Position numbers and translations under genes: made by a program. From Alkalihalobacillus sp. FSL W8-0930 (GTDB lineage Bacteria > Bacillota > Bacilli > Bacillales > Bacillaceae_D): a stretch of 64,000 nucleotides of DNA. The number at the start of each line of letters is the position of its first letter. Within the stretch, counting starts at the first letter, position 1. Under the pieces are notes generated by a model. The model ran no database searches. It saw only the letters and a list, made by a program, of their open reading frames with translations, and had not been told where the DNA came from. Shown here in pieces: positions 46,203 to 55,690 of the stretch. The stretch lies in NCBI GenBank assembly GCA_037965595.1, contig CP150183.1:2294001-2358000 (forward strand), written 5' to 3'.

Positions 46203-47303
46203 CTATTCTTTTACTTCATGGTTTACGACATCAAGTGGCTCTTCAGACATGACTAGATTAGCCGGTGCGGAGACATGGATGCCTTCTTCCTCTAGTACTT
46301 CAAGAATACGGAAGTGGGCTTTTTCTCGTATTTCCATAAACGGCGCCCACTGATTTGTTTCTGTGAAATAAGTAACCATCAGGTTGTAGCTTGATTCAGC
46401 AAATTCTTCAAACCTGACAATGACTGTGTCAGTTGCAATGTCTTCGAATAATTTAAGCTCATGATCAATCCGATCTCTAAGCGTCTGTAGCTTCTTACTA
46501 GAGGTAGACTGTCTAATGCCTAAGCTAAAATAAACACGTCTTCTGCCCATCTCTGTCCAGTTCGTAATGGCTTCATTTGCTAGCGTTGAGTTTGGAATAA
46601 CAACTAATGTATCGGAGAAGGTGCGGATTTTTGTACTTCTAAATGTGATATCCTCTACTCCACCTTCAACCGTTGGTGTTTCAATCCAGTCCCCTTTTTT
46701 AAATGGACGTTCTGTAATGATGATAATTCCACCAAAGAAGTTCCCAATTGTGTCCTGTGCAGCAAGGGCAAAGGCTAGTCCACCGATACCAAGACCAGCA
46801 ACAAAGGTACTAATGTTAAAGCCCCAATTGTCGAGGATGATGATGAAGGTTACAATCACTACTAAGACTCGAAGAATTTTTGAAACAAAGGGAATGAGCA
46901 TGCTTTCTTCTTGAAGCTCTGCTTTTTTTGCAATGTTCGTAACCGCATTTGAGTAATAAGTCATGTAATTATATAAGCCCCACCCTATGGTGAAAATAAT
47001 GAATGACCGATATAACCTCTGGATTGGACGTTGATCCGTTAAGGTTGAGTAATCTAAGTATTGCAAGGCCAGATATGTACCGATTATTACAAATAAGAAG
47101 CGCAATGGCTTTTCATACGATTTTAATACATCTCGAATGACTTTAGTTGACGAGCGTTTTGATAAGCCTAATACTAATTTTTTTGTTAAAGTTGTGAACA
47201 TTTTTCTAAAAACCAAGAACACTAAAAAGATGGCAATTGATAAGCCAATATTTATCCAGTCCAGGTTAATTAGTTTTTCTACGTATTGGTTCAAGCGTTC
47301 CAT
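46203..47303 (-). CDS. MscS-family mechanosensitive channel (larger type)
   Basis: 366 residues with four to five membrane segments; pore region FVAGLGIGGLAFALAAQDTIGNFFGG, beta domain RPFKKGDWIE and PNSTLANEAI. Similar to B. subtilis YhdY rather than YkuT. Second MscS-type channel in this window. GAGGAGC precedes the ATG. Confidence 0.9.
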   Translation of the reverse strand: MERLNQYVEKLINLDWINIGLSIAIFLVFLVFRKMFTTLTKKLVLGLSKRSSTKVIRDVLKSYEKPLRFLFVIIGTYLALQYLDYSTLTDQRPIQRLYRSFIIFTIGWGLYNYMTYYSNAVTNIAKKAELQEESMLIPFVSKILRVLVVIVTFIIILDNWGFNISTFVAGLGIGGLAFALAAQDTIGNFFGGIIIITERPFKKGDWIETPTVEGGVEDITFRSTKIRTFSDTLVVIPNSTLANEAITNWTEMGRRRVYFSLGIRQSTSSKKLQTLRDRIDHELKLFEDIATDTVIVRFEEFAESSYNLMVTYFTETNQWAPFMEIREKAHFRILEVLEEEGIHVSAPANLVMSEEPLDVVNHEVKE

Positions 47304-47425
47304 ATGAGGCTCCTCTCAAATCCTTCTATTTCTTTTGTTCATAAAGGATACCTGCTAGATGGTCCGTTTTTCAACCAATAACCATTGCCATTAGCCACTT
47401 TTTCATCTTTTTCGACAAAAAGTAG

Positions 47426-47449
47426 CCCAAGCATAGGCTTGAGCTAGAG
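47426..47449 (-). terminator. Terminator of YtxH-like gene
   Basis: Stem TAGC-c-CAAGC / GCTTG-a-GCTA with T5 on the minus strand. Confidence 0.7.
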
Positions 47450-47461
47450 AATGATTCCTTA

Positions 47462-47764
47462 TTAAAATGGATCGTGGTCCAATGTTTTTTGAATAACCTT
47501 TGCAAGCTCAGGCTTTGTTGTTTCTTTTTTTGCTTCAGAATGTGGAATAGCTGCTTCTACAACATCCTTTAAGCCCGAGAGAACATCGTCACCTGATTCC
47601 ATCATTGCATTTGTCAAATCATGACTCTCTTCTTTATAATCTATCGCTTTTTTCTTAATGGCTTTTGTGTTTGTTAAGGCATAAAGACCTGCCGCTGCCA
47701 AAAATCCGCCAGCTGCTCCACCGATCATATATCCCGCATGATTTTGTTTTTTTCGTTTGAACAT
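47462..47764 (-). CDS. YtxH-like small membrane protein
   Basis: 100 residues. Basic N-terminus MFKRKKQNH, one glycine/alanine-rich membrane segment (MIGGAAGGFLAAAGLYAL), then a hydrophilic helix. Pattern of the YtxH/general-stress membrane proteins; function unknown. AGAGGTG precedes the ATG. Confidence 0.75.
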   Translation of the reverse strand: MFKRKKQNHAGYMIGGAAGGFLAAAGLYALTNTKAIKKKAIDYKEESHDLTNAMMESGDDVLSGLKDVVEAAIPHSEAKKETTKPELAKVIQKTLDHDPF

Positions 47765-47905
47765 CTTTTTTCACCTCTTTTCTTTTATCGTGTGTAGCAG
47801 AGCTGATTTTATACATAGTTTAAAAAAGGGCGTAGTCTATGCTAGAATAAATAAGACTAACTCCTTATTATTGAATGGATTTATTTTGTAGGAAAGGTGT
47901 TTATC

Positions 47906-48394
47906 ATGAAAAAAGGACTACTCGCATTCTCCATTGTTGCCCTTTTCATGATTGCTAGCTGCGCGATTGGGCAGAATCAATCAGATCAGCAAGGGCCCGG
48001 TTCCCTTGATACACTTGAAGCTGAAATACACGCACCAAGTGAAACGGCTTTGGATGAACCTGTTATGCTACAAGTGAATGTCACCTACGGCGGAGAGCCT
48101 GTTACAGATGCCAACCTTGTAACGTTTGAAATTTGGGAAAATGGTCATCGAGATGCTGGGGAAACAATTACCGCAGAGGAATCTGAGCCCGGTGTGTATT
48201 CTCTGGAAACTACGTTTAATGAAGATGGCATTTATCATATACAATCTTTTGTTGAAGCAGGAAGCGAACAAATTGAGCCTACTGTTCGTATCATAGCCGG
48301 AGATGTTTCAGAAACGGAGCTTGAAGCAGCCGAACAAGAGTTTCAGCAGGAAGAAGATCAAGAAAAGGCACAAGAATCTAACTCAAATGAATAA
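47906..48394 (+). CDS. YtkA-like lipoprotein
   Basis: 162 residues from ATG 47906 (AGGAAAGG). Lipobox IASCAI; a beta-sandwich YtkA-like domain (about residues 35-135: VTYGGEPVTDANLVTFEIW and EDGIYHIQSFV), and an acidic Gln/Glu tail. Extracytoplasmic; function unknown. The in-frame GTG 47897 is part of the ribosome binding site. Confidence 0.82.
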   Translation: MKKGLLAFSIVALFMIASCAIGQNQSDQQGPGSLDTLEAEIHAPSETALDEPVMLQVNVTYGGEPVTDANLVTFEIWENGHRDAGETITAEESEPGVYSLETTFNEDGIYHIQSFVEAGSEQIEPTVRIIAGDVSETELEAAEQEFQQEEDQEKAQESNSNE

Positions 48395-48407
48395 ATGATA
48401 AATGGCT

Positions 48408-48448
48408 ACAAGGAAAACGTTACGAGTATTCGTGACGTTTTCCTTTGT
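48408..48448 (+). terminator. Terminator of YtkA-like gene
   Basis: ACAAGGAAAACGT pairs with ACGTTTTCCTTTGT, with an inner CGA/TCG pair. Ends 18 nt before the MATE start, so the MATE gene may rely on readthrough or a nearby promoter. Confidence 0.8.
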
Positions 48449-48466
48449 GCCTATTGGAGATGAAAG

Positions 48467-49819
48467 ATGTATCACGCACAAACCTATCAGCAAAAATTAA
48501 AATTATACACGTTGATTCTTTGGCCAATTATGGTCACACAAATTAGCCTCCATTCGATGAATGTAATTGATACGATGATGTCTGGTCGAGCCGGAACAAC
48601 TGATCTTGCAGGTGTTGCTGTCGGCTCAAGCCTCTGGGCACCAATTCTCACTGGGTTTAACGGGATCTTAATGGCCGTAACCCCTATTATTGCTCAGCTT
48701 TTAGGAAAAGGAGAAAAAGCTTCTATTTCACGTTCTGTGATACAGGCTCTTTATCTGTCTGTGGCATTAGCACTTCTGGTATACATAGCGGGATTTCTCT
48801 TTCTTCCTTCTATTCTGGAGTTCATGAGCCTTGAAGCTGAGGTTTCTTATATTGCTAAACATTATCTTATTGGCTTATCCATCGGCCTAATTCCTTTGTT
48901 CGCGTCGAATGTTTTACGCTATTTCTTTGATGCACAAGGATACACTCGGATCACGATGTCCATCCTGCTTATTGCTCTTCCCGTTAGTGCTTTGTTAAAT
49001 TATTTGTTGATTTTCGGTAAATTTGGATTTCCCGAGCTTGGTGGAATTGGTGCCGGGTATGCAACAGGCATCACCTATTGGCTAATTTTTATTTTAAGTA
49101 TTCTCGTCACTTATTATGTGCCAACGATACGCTCCTTCTCGCTTTTCTCTACCTGGTTTAGACCTTCTCTAAAAGCTTGGCGCGAGCAGCTTGCGCTTGG
49201 CTTACCAATGGGGCTGTCCATCTTTTTTGAAGCAAGTATTTTCTCGTTTGTTACCTTGCTGGTCAGTCGTGTGTTTGCAACAGATATTATCGCCGCGCAT
49301 CAAGCAGCATTAAATTTCTCATCGCTTTTATTTATGATTCCACTTAGCATGTCGATGGGCTTAACGATTGTTGTTGCTTATGAGATTGGAGCAGGTCGTC
49401 TCCAAGGCGCCAAACAGTACAGTCGAATAGGAATATCTGCTTCCATGCTCATTATTTCGTTTGCATCTGTTATTCTGTTTTTCCTAAGAGAACCGATTTC
49501 TTACTTATACACAGATAATCCAAATGTCGTCCAGCTTGCTATGAGCTTCTTTATCTTTGCGATTTTCTATCAGCTTTCTGATGCTGCGCAGGCTACCTTG
49601 CAAGGTGTACTACGAGGCTATAAGGATGCAACTGTGCCATTTATTATTGCCTTAGTGTCTTATTGGGGAATTGGTATTCCTTCAGGTGTGTTACTTGCTA
49701 CCCAAACAGACCTAGGTCCATTTGGTTTCTGGATCGGTATAATTATTGGGTTAACGAGTGCAGCGATTGGCTTTTGGATTCGTTTGTCTATGGTTACCAA
49801 ACGTTTCACTCTATCGTAA
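48467..49819 (+). CDS. MATE-family multidrug/Na+ efflux protein (NorM-like)
   Basis: 450 residues, 12 membrane segments in two homologous halves. MATE features include MNVIDTMMSGRAGTTDLAGVAVG near the N-terminus and AHQAALNFSSLLFMIPLSMSM in the second half. Exports cationic drugs or organic compounds with Na+ or H+; substrate unknown. TTGGAG precedes the ATG. Confidence 0.92.
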   Translation: MYHAQTYQQKLKLYTLILWPIMVTQISLHSMNVIDTMMSGRAGTTDLAGVAVGSSLWAPILTGFNGILMAVTPIIAQLLGKGEKASISRSVIQALYLSVALALLVYIAGFLFLPSILEFMSLEAEVSYIAKHYLIGLSIGLIPLFASNVLRYFFDAQGYTRITMSILLIALPVSALLNYLLIFGKFGFPELGGIGAGYATGITYWLIFILSILVTYYVPTIRSFSLFSTWFRPSLKAWREQLALGLPMGLSIFFEASIFSFVTLLVSRVFATDIIAAHQAALNFSSLLFMIPLSMSMGLTIVVAYEIGAGRLQGAKQYSRIGISASMLIISFASVILFFLREPISYLYTDNPNVVQLAMSFFIFAIFYQLSDAAQATLQGVLRGYKDATVPFIIALVSYWGIGIPSGVLLATQTDLGPFGFWIGIIIGLTSAAIGFWIRLSMVTKRFTLS

Positions 49820-49888
49820 AAGAATGAATTCCTGACATTTGGACATCTTTGTACTAGGAACTTTTTTTACGATAAGAGGTGTTAATCG

Positions 49889-50038
49889 ATGTGGACTCCG
49901 TTCATTCTTTATACAACACGTGGATCCTCTGGCGTGGGGACAACGCCAATTGTACTTGTTGCTGTCTCCATTGGCCTGATGGTTATGATCATGGGTGCGC
50001 TGTTGATTTATGTTTCTAGAAAACGTCAAAAACAATAA
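49889..50038 (+). CDS. Small single-span membrane protein
   Basis: 49 residues. Short N-terminal stretch with a Gly/Thr-rich turn (RGSSGVGTTP), one membrane segment (IVLVAVSIGLMVMIMGALLI), basic end (SRKRQKQ). AAGAGGTG, 7-nt spacing, own terminator downstream. No family recognised. Confidence 0.6.
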   Translation: MWTPFILYTTRGSSGVGTTPIVLVAVSIGLMVMIMGALLIYVSRKRQKQ

Positions 50039-50047
50039 ACTTCCTTT

Positions 50048-50074
50048 AAAAAGAACCCAAGCTGGTTCTTTTTT
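50048..50074 (+). terminator. Terminator of small membrane protein gene
   Basis: Stem AAAAAGAACC/GGTTCTTTTT with a 6-nt loop, T-rich tail. Confidence 0.85.
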
Positions 50075-50139
50075 CTAGTTGTATAAGAACATTCATTCGC
50101 ATATAATAAGAACATATATTCGCCAAGAGGTGAACAAGG

Positions 50140-51375
50140 ATGAAGAAGGTCATTTTTTTAGTAGACATGGAAAGCTTTTACGCATCAATTGAAGTGACGA
50201 GAAGACCGGACTACCGTGGGAAAGCCTTAGTGGTATCTGGTGATCCAAATCGTCGGAGTGGGGTAATATTGGCTGCTTCAAAGGAAGCAAAACGGTTTGG
50301 GGTTAAGAATGCCGAACGCCTATGGGAAGCCCAACAAAAGTGTAGTGATTTAATTATCGTCCCGCCGCATATGCAGGACTATATTGAGGTCTCCATTGAA
50401 ATCACCGCTATCCTCAAAACCTATACGGACTTAGTTGAACCCTATTCAATTGACGAGCAATTTATGGATGTGACCCATTCTCAGCGACTTTTCGGTTCCC
50501 CTCATGAGATCGCAAAAAAGGTACAACAAGACATCTGGAAGCAATGCGGAGTAAGAGCGCGAGTGGGCATTGGTGAAAACAAAATTTTAGCTAAGCTTGC
50601 CTGTGACCATTTCGCCAAAAAGAACAAGGAAGGCATCTTTGAGCTAAAAGCTGAAGAGCTTAAAGAAACACTTTGGCCATTGCCTGTAGAAGATTTATTT
50701 GGAGTCGGCAGCCAAATGAAGCGGCACCTGTATGACCGTGGTATTCGTACCATTGGGCAGCTTGCAGCAACGAACGTGGAGTTTTTTAAGAAGCGATGGG
50801 GCATACATGGTCAAGTACTGTGGATGAATGCTCATGGAGTTGATTACTCACCTGTTAAGCTCTCCACGCATGATGGACAAAAAGCGATTGGTCATGGGAT
50901 GACGCTGCCCTATGACTATGCAACAAAGGCTGACATTCATACCGTGTTGCTTGAGCTGTGTGAGGAGGTCTGTCAGCGCGCCCGTAAAAATCATGTACAT
51001 GGTTCAACGGTTTCACTCAGTGTCTCAGGTGCAAGCTATGAAGTGCGCACAGGATTCCATCGGCAATTTACAATGCCTTATGCAACAAACGCCTCACTCA
51101 CTTTATATAAGTATGTGTGTCGGCTGCTTGACCAGTTTTGGGATGGTCAGCCTGTTCGCCGGGTAGGTGTGGCGTTGTCTAAGCTCTCTGATGGAGATGC
51201 CGTACAGCTTGATTTGTTTGATCATAAGCAACAGCAAGATGACCGAGCACTTGGAGAAGTGATGGACCAAATTAAAGCACGTTTTGGTAAAACAGCTCTG
51301 CTTCGCGCCTCCTCTCTCCTACCTGCTGGTCAAGCGAGAGAGCGTGCTGCTAAAATTGGAGGACATTACAAATGA
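50140..51375 (+). CDS. Y-family DNA polymerase (YqjW/UvrX type)
   Basis: 411 residues. Catalytic residues in FLVDMESFYASIE and YSIDEQFMDV; helix-hairpin-helix region around DLFGVGSQMKRHLYDRGI; C-terminal clamp-binding motif QLDLFD. Translesion synthesis, resembling B. subtilis PolY2 (YqjW) and phage UvrX, which is usually SOS-regulated; no clear LexA site was found upstream. Followed directly by a YolD-like gene. Confidence 0.93.
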   Translation: MKKVIFLVDMESFYASIEVTRRPDYRGKALVVSGDPNRRSGVILAASKEAKRFGVKNAERLWEAQQKCSDLIIVPPHMQDYIEVSIEITAILKTYTDLVEPYSIDEQFMDVTHSQRLFGSPHEIAKKVQQDIWKQCGVRARVGIGENKILAKLACDHFAKKNKEGIFELKAEELKETLWPLPVEDLFGVGSQMKRHLYDRGIRTIGQLAATNVEFFKKRWGIHGQVLWMNAHGVDYSPVKLSTHDGQKAIGHGMTLPYDYATKADIHTVLLELCEEVCQRARKNHVHGSTVSLSVSGASYEVRTGFHRQFTMPYATNASLTLYKYVCRLLDQFWDGQPVRRVGVALSKLSDGDAVQLDLFDHKQQQDDRALGEVMDQIKARFGKTALLRASSLLPAGQARERAAKIGGHYK

Positions 51376-51713
51376 GTGATTTTTTAGAACGAGGCAATCT
51401 TTTGTGGGAAGGCAGTCGAATGATGCTTCCTGAACACAAACAAGCGATCCGTGCGCAAAATGAGCGAGAAAAGCACACTGCTCCTCCTGAGCTTGACGCA
51501 CAAGAGCTAGAAGAGCTTGGAAGGGTTGCGACACACTCCCTTACCCACTCTACCCCTGTGCATATTGTGTTTTGGGAGAACGGGTACGATTACAAACTAA
51601 TTGCTACTGTCGAACGAGTAGAGCCCCAGCAACAGCAGGTAACCGTTCGAGAAAGCAAGGATACGCGCAAAACGATTATGTTTAACCAATTAAAAAGCAT
51701 CGAACCGATTTAA
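51372..51713 (+). CDS. YolD-like family protein
   Basis: 113 residues. DUF1906-unrelated YolD pattern: RGNLLWEGSRMMLPEHKQAI at the start and a C-terminal beta domain (YDYKLIATVERVEP). Almost always the partner of UvrX-type polymerases; start overlaps the polymerase stop (ATGA), so translation is coupled. Possible modulator of the polymerase. Confidence 0.9.
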   Translation: MSDFLERGNLLWEGSRMMLPEHKQAIRAQNEREKHTAPPELDAQELEELGRVATHSLTHSTPVHIVFWENGYDYKLIATVERVEPQQQQVTVRESKDTRKTIMFNQLKSIEPI

Positions 51714-51727
51714 ACAATTTGGCAAAA

Positions 51728-51756
51728 AAGAAGGCGAATTACTCAGCCGCCTTCTT
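51728..51756 (-). terminator. Terminator between YolD gene and GNAT gene
   Basis: Stem AAGAAGGCG/CGCCTTCTT overlapping the GNAT stop. Confidence 0.7.
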
Positions 51757-52173
51757 CCATTCCATTACATATTCACGTTCACCTGTCACGTCGTCCATTT
51801 GTTCAGAGACAATCTGAAAGTCAAATCGTTTATAGAACTGAATCGCTCGTTCATTTTTTACATACACTTGTAAGCTTAAAAACGAGTATTCATTCTGCAC
51901 CCATTCAAGTAATTGCTTGCCATAGCCCTTCCCCTGACGTTCTTGATCGACAAATAGTGCCGCTACTTGAGAATCCATTAGCGAAACAAACCCACAGATT
52001 TCTCCTCTATCCTCCGCTACAAGCGTACAAGCTTGAGGCAAGTACACATCCTTCATAGCAGATTGTTGTTCACGCCAGTATGAATCGGTAATAAAGTCAT
52101 GGGCTGTTAAAGAAGCTGTTAGCCAAATTGAAACAAGTGCGTCCATGTCTGTACACTGAGCCGGTCTGATCAT
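51739..52173 (-). CDS. GNAT-family N-acetyltransferase
   Basis: 144 residues. Acetyl-CoA loop DQERQGKGYGKQLLEW and the C-terminal RFDFQIVSEQ strand. Substrate unknown. GAGGAGG, ATG start at 52173. Confidence 0.88.
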   Translation of the reverse strand: MIRPAQCTDMDALVSIWLTASLTAHDFITDSYWREQQSAMKDVYLPQACTLVAEDRGEICGFVSLMDSQVAALFVDQERQGKGYGKQLLEWVQNEYSFLSLQVYVKNERAIQFYKRFDFQIVSEQMDDVTGEREYVMEWKKAAE

Positions 52174-52301
52174 GTGATTCGTCCTCCTCTTGATGGTTTA
52201 TTGATCGGCTTTGGTTGCTTGGATCCATCTGTGCATCCATTCCCCCACTCTATATGATTTCATATGTATCATTCTATCTTACCAAAAATCCCCACACTAA
52301 A

Positions 52302-52345
52302 AAACGGTACAACATGATCTTTTTAAAGAACGTGTCATACCGTTT
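52302..52345 (-). terminator. Terminator of Abh-like gene
   Basis: AAACGGTA/TACCGTTT stem (long loop with inner pairs ACATG/CGTGT), T-run on the minus strand. Confidence 0.65.
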
Positions 52346-52354
52346 AAGAAGAAT

Positions 52355-52642
52355 TTAGCTATGTTTTAATTGCAAATATTCTTCGACTTTCTCTAGAACC
52401 TCCGAGGCTCCTTTTGGACTAAGGACAATGTTCCCATTACCGAGTGAAATGTTTCCCTCGTTAATTTCACCTGTAAGCATACATTGTGTACTTGGCGTAT
52501 ACTTTTTTAAAATAATTTCCTCGCCATTCACGTAAATCTCCATAGGATCTTTAATGTCTATATCTAGGGTGCCCCGCAGTTCCTTAGGAATCACAATACG
52601 GCCTAATTCATCAATTTTGCGAACAATACCTGTTGACTTCAA
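52355..52642 (-). CDS. abh: AbrB/Abh-family transition-state regulator
   Basis: 95 residues. N-terminal swapped-hairpin DNA-binding domain (TGIVRKIDELGRIVIPKELR) and C-terminal dimer domain. Sequence features are shared with both AbrB and Abh of B. subtilis; the C-terminus (NGNIVLSPKGASEVLEKVEEY) is closer to Abh. Regulates transition to stationary phase, sporulation and antibiotic genes. TTG start after AGGAGG. Confidence 0.85.
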   Translation of the reverse strand: MKSTGIVRKIDELGRIVIPKELRGTLDIDIKDPMEIYVNGEEIILKKYTPSTQCMLTGEINEGNISLGNGNIVLSPKGASEVLEKVEEYLQLKHS

Positions 52643-52740
52643 CGTATGACCTCCTAGTCAATTATGATCTCCTATTCTATACCCGATTTTCGAAAAATAA
52701 TGGAATGAAATTAAGTTATTTTTGTGAACAACAAAAATAA

Positions 52741-52766
52741 CGGGAAAGTACCAATGTACCTTCCCG
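52741..52766 (-). terminator. Terminator of truA
   Basis: Stem CGGGAA-a-GTAC/GTAC-c-TTCCCG, T5 on the minus strand. Confidence 0.85.
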
Positions 52767-52776
52767 CAAATCCTTT

Positions 52777-53517
52777 TTATTTAAATTCAATCGTCTCAAG
52801 ATACAGTCCGTTTGCATCTGCAAACCCTGCATGTTCCCGCTCTTTTGATTCCAAAATGCCAGGAATCGCTTCTGCTTTCATCTCACCTAATCCTACTTTA
52901 ATCAGTGTGCCGATGATTTTACGAACCATGTTATATAAGAAGCCGTCTCCCTTTATGCGGATCTCCAGCACCCCATCCTTTGTTGAGAAATCAATCGACC
53001 GGATGGTGCGTACATTTGATTTCTTCTTTGATTTGGCATTGGAGAAGGCTGTAAAATCATGCTCGCCGATAAAATAAGAGCTCGCCTGTTTCATTAGCTC
53101 AAGCTTTAACGGATCCGCTACATGCATACTTACCTTTCTTAAGAAAGGATGACTATATGATTCATTCCAGATTTTATAGACATACGTCTTGTCCGCTGAA
53201 TTATAGCGCGCATGAAACCGTTCATGAACCATTTCTACTTTCGTTACACTAATGTCTTCAGGTAAATAACGATTCAAATAACTTTTTAATTCATGAACCG
53301 TGATGTCCAAGTTAAGCTTCACATTTGCCACTTGTCCAAGCGCATGGACACCAGCATCCGTGCGGCTACTACCGATGATCTCGATTGGATAACCCGCCAT
53401 CTCCGTTAACACATTTTCTATTTTCCCTTGAATCGTGTTTTCGCCTTTACCAAGACGTTGCCAACCTTTATATCGTGTTCCGTCATACTGGATGGTTAAT
53501 TTAAAATTCTTTTTCAT
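52777..53517 (-). CDS. truA: tRNA pseudouridine synthase A (TruA-type)
   Basis: 246 residues from ATG 53517 (GAAGGAG). Catalytic aspartate in SSRTDAGVHALGQVA; YNSADKTYVYKI and FLYNMVRKIIGTL follow. Converts uridines 38-40 of tRNAs. In B. subtilis truA sits in the ribosomal cluster after rplQ; this copy is isolated, so it may be a second paralogue. Whether another copy exists cannot be seen. Confidence 0.92.
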   Translation of the reverse strand: MKKNFKLTIQYDGTRYKGWQRLGKGENTIQGKIENVLTEMAGYPIEIIGSSRTDAGVHALGQVANVKLNLDITVHELKSYLNRYLPEDISVTKVEMVHERFHARYNSADKTYVYKIWNESYSHPFLRKVSMHVADPLKLELMKQASSYFIGEHDFTAFSNAKSKKKSNVRTIRSIDFSTKDGVLEIRIKGDGFLYNMVRKIIGTLIKVGLGEMKAEAIPGILESKEREHAGFADANGLYLETIEFK

Positions 53518-53613
53518 TATGTTCTCCTTCAACGTACGTAAATGTTTAAACCCTGTCTAATAGTAACATATAACAGAGTAAAACCAACATGTGTGCTGAA
53601 GGAGTTTTAAAAA

Positions 53614-53635
53614 AGACTCACTATCTTAGTAGTCT
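53614..53635 (-). terminator. Terminator of amidase gene
   Basis: Short stem AGACT-ACT/AGT-AGTCT overlapping the amidase stop, then T6 on the minus strand. Confidence 0.6.
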
Positions 53636-54571
53636 CTCCCAGGTGTTTGGTCCTGCGATTCCATCAACTGCAATTCCTGCGCTACGCTGGAATGTACGAA
53701 CAGCAGCATCTGTAGCCGGGCCAAATGCACCATCAACTGCAATGCGTGCGCCTTTTGTATTTAGTGCAGATTGCAATAAACAAACCCACCATTGGTGAGT
53801 GGAGTTTCTACGAAGTGTATTCGCGGCACGCTTACTTACGGGACCAAAGATACCATCAATATTGACACCTGCAAAATATTGGTACACACGCACAAGCGCC
53901 TGACGCGTTCTCGGGCCGGTAATGCCATCCACCACTAGAGGGGTAAACGATGCCTTATTCGGATAGTCACGAGAGTTCAAGAATGATTGCGCACTGGCAA
54001 TAAACTGATTCACAACCGGCTTTGGTGCTGGTGTCGGTGTCGGGCTAGGCGCTGGTGTTGGTGTTGGCGCTGGAACTTGCACTCCGCCTGTTTGTGGACC
54101 TGATTGAACAGATTGAATCAGGCGCTTATAGTCGTCCCACTCATTTAGCAGGCGCGCCGGACAGTTTTTACCGGTCCAATGCTTATGCGTCACGACTCTT
54201 GATAATGGAATGTTTAAATTCTTCATCAGTCTCTGAACAAGCCAGGCTGCATTTTCTTTTGCTTTTTGAAAATTACCATCGGAATTCACACAAAGCTCGA
54301 TTCCGATCGACTGACTGTTTCCATCTGGTCCAGCATGCCAAGCGACTTCATTGACCGGAAGATGTTGAATAATCTGTGTGTCATCTACAGTATAATGCCA
54401 TGAAACAGAACGAGATCTTGCGTCAGCACCCTTGATATAACGAGCATGCACCTCTGCATTTGCTCCCGCACTTGTATTTCCCGTTTCATGCTGAGTGATA
54501 TATGTTGCATTTAACGCACGGCCCGGACGGTTACTCGCTGAAACTGGTAGAAAATCCATCTTAATATTCAT
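53621..54571 (-). CDS. N-acetylmuramoyl-L-alanine amidase with two peptidoglycan-binding domains
   Basis: 316 residues from ATG 54571. Amidase_2 domain (about residues 1-145; zinc ligands in QHETGN, THKHWTGKNCPA), a Pro/Thr linker (APTPTPAPSPTPTPAPKP) and two PG_binding_1 repeats (VDGITGPRTRQAL; VDGAFGPATDAAVRTFQ and VDGIAGPNTWERLL). Cleaves the peptide-glycan bond. No signal peptide: such CwlA/XlyA-type enzymes are often prophage lysins, but no holin or phage gene is adjacent. Confidence 0.9.
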   Translation of the reverse strand: MNIKMDFLPVSASNRPGRALNATYITQHETGNTSAGANAEVHARYIKGADARSRSVSWHYTVDDTQIIQHLPVNEVAWHAGPDGNSQSIGIELCVNSDGNFQKAKENAAWLVQRLMKNLNIPLSRVVTHKHWTGKNCPARLLNEWDDYKRLIQSVQSGPQTGGVQVPAPTPTPAPSPTPTPAPKPVVNQFIASAQSFLNSRDYPNKASFTPLVVDGITGPRTRQALVRVYQYFAGVNIDGIFGPVSKRAANTLRRNSTHQWWVCLLQSALNTKGARIAVDGAFGPATDAAVRTFQRSAGIAVDGIAGPNTWERLLR

Positions 54572-54729
54572 CTGAATCCTTCCTTTCTCTCCTTTATGTG
54601 ATCTAGTAAAACGACTCATTAGTACTAGAAAGATATGAAGGGAACGCTTCACTCCATTCATAGAATATGCTTGGCCTATTTTTTACGTTCGGGTGTTTGG
54701 AAGGGGTGACTAGTAATTGATGTGAAAAA

Positions 54730-54749
54730 GCCCTGCATTTCTGCAGGGC
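54730..54749 (-). terminator. Terminator of ANT(6)-like gene
   Basis: Stem GCCCTGCA/TGCAGGGC with 4-nt loop, then T5 on the minus strand. Confidence 0.9.
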
Positions 54750-54755
54750 GAAGCA

Positions 54756-55610
54756 TTACGCATAACGATCTCGTTGGACCGCTTTTAGATAAGAGAGAAC
54801 CTTATCCGTTTCTACAGCGTGTTGCGTATAGTGAAACGTTGACGCTACCTCATCAGCATAAGTAGCAAACTCTTCTAAAAGAACAAAAAGGGATGTCCAT
54901 ATTTCGTGGTTCTCTAACCGTGGGTATGTCTCACTAAACCGCTTCCATTCCTCTTCAGATAAAAACCGTTTAAGGTACTTCCCATTCTTCCCAGTACTAA
55001 GCGAAAACTTCGTGTGTATCCCAATCTTCCAATTCATCATCTGAATGAGCATCTCTCTCACAATTGATAAATGATCATATGCATACGTCAGCTCATCGCG
55101 CCATAATCCCTTTGCAACATAGGTCGCGACCCACCAGCACTCATTGCAGCAATCATCAAATAACTTTTGCGTTGGTGGCAGAACCCAATATGCTTGGTCT
55201 GTTGAAGGTGGGAGGATTGGTAGCTGCTGATCCTTATCTAGTAACACCACAGCAAGCGCATCCCCGCCATTCCACGAGTCTGCTAGTGACTGTGGCACAA
55301 GCGTCAAATCAATGCGATTCCCATCCTCAAATAACATAAGGTAGGCAAACGTCCCATCATCTAAAGGTGAAATCAAGTCAATGGCTTCCGGTGTTTGCAT
55401 CACAATTCGCTTGCCGAATGGATCGATCCAATCTGGATCATGTATAAAAGATTCCACATCCGTGACAACATATACAATATCGTAATCTTGAAATTGATCT
55501 TTTGGCACATTCGGATTCGTTCTAGATCCATTCATCCCGACGGCTCGAACTCGTTCATCCTGCTTGGCTACGTCTATCATAAGCTTCATCATTTCATCGG
55601 TTGATCTCAT
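54756..55610 (-). CDS. Aminoglycoside 6-adenylyltransferase-like protein (ANT(6)/AadK family)
   Basis: 284 residues. Nucleotidyltransferase motif MNGSRTNPN followed by DYDIVYVV, and the acid DLTLVP; C-terminal helical domain (YVAKGLWRDELTYAYDHL). AadK-type enzymes adenylate streptomycin and are chromosomal in many bacilli. No mobile element is near, so intrinsic rather than acquired resistance is likely; substrate is inferred. Confidence 0.9.
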   Translation of the reverse strand: MRSTDEMMKLMIDVAKQDERVRAVGMNGSRTNPNVPKDQFQDYDIVYVVTDVESFIHDPDWIDPFGKRIVMQTPEAIDLISPLDDGTFAYLMLFEDGNRIDLTLVPQSLADSWNGGDALAVVLLDKDQQLPILPPSTDQAYWVLPPTQKLFDDCCNECWWVATYVAKGLWRDELTYAYDHLSIVREMLIQMMNWKIGIHTKFSLSTGKNGKYLKRFLSEEEWKRFSETYPRLENHEIWTSLFVLLEEFATYADEVASTFHYTQHAVETDKVLSYLKAVQRDRYA

Positions 55611-55690
55611 TTTGCACCCTCCATTTATATGATGATTGATTGAATAAAGGATGGTAGGTGGTGGACCTCGAATCGGTTGAGCTTAACATC

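Noticed and set aside
53621-55610. Prophage remnant around the amidase and ANT gene
   Set aside because: No integrase, holin, tail or att-like repeats; the amidase alone is not enough.
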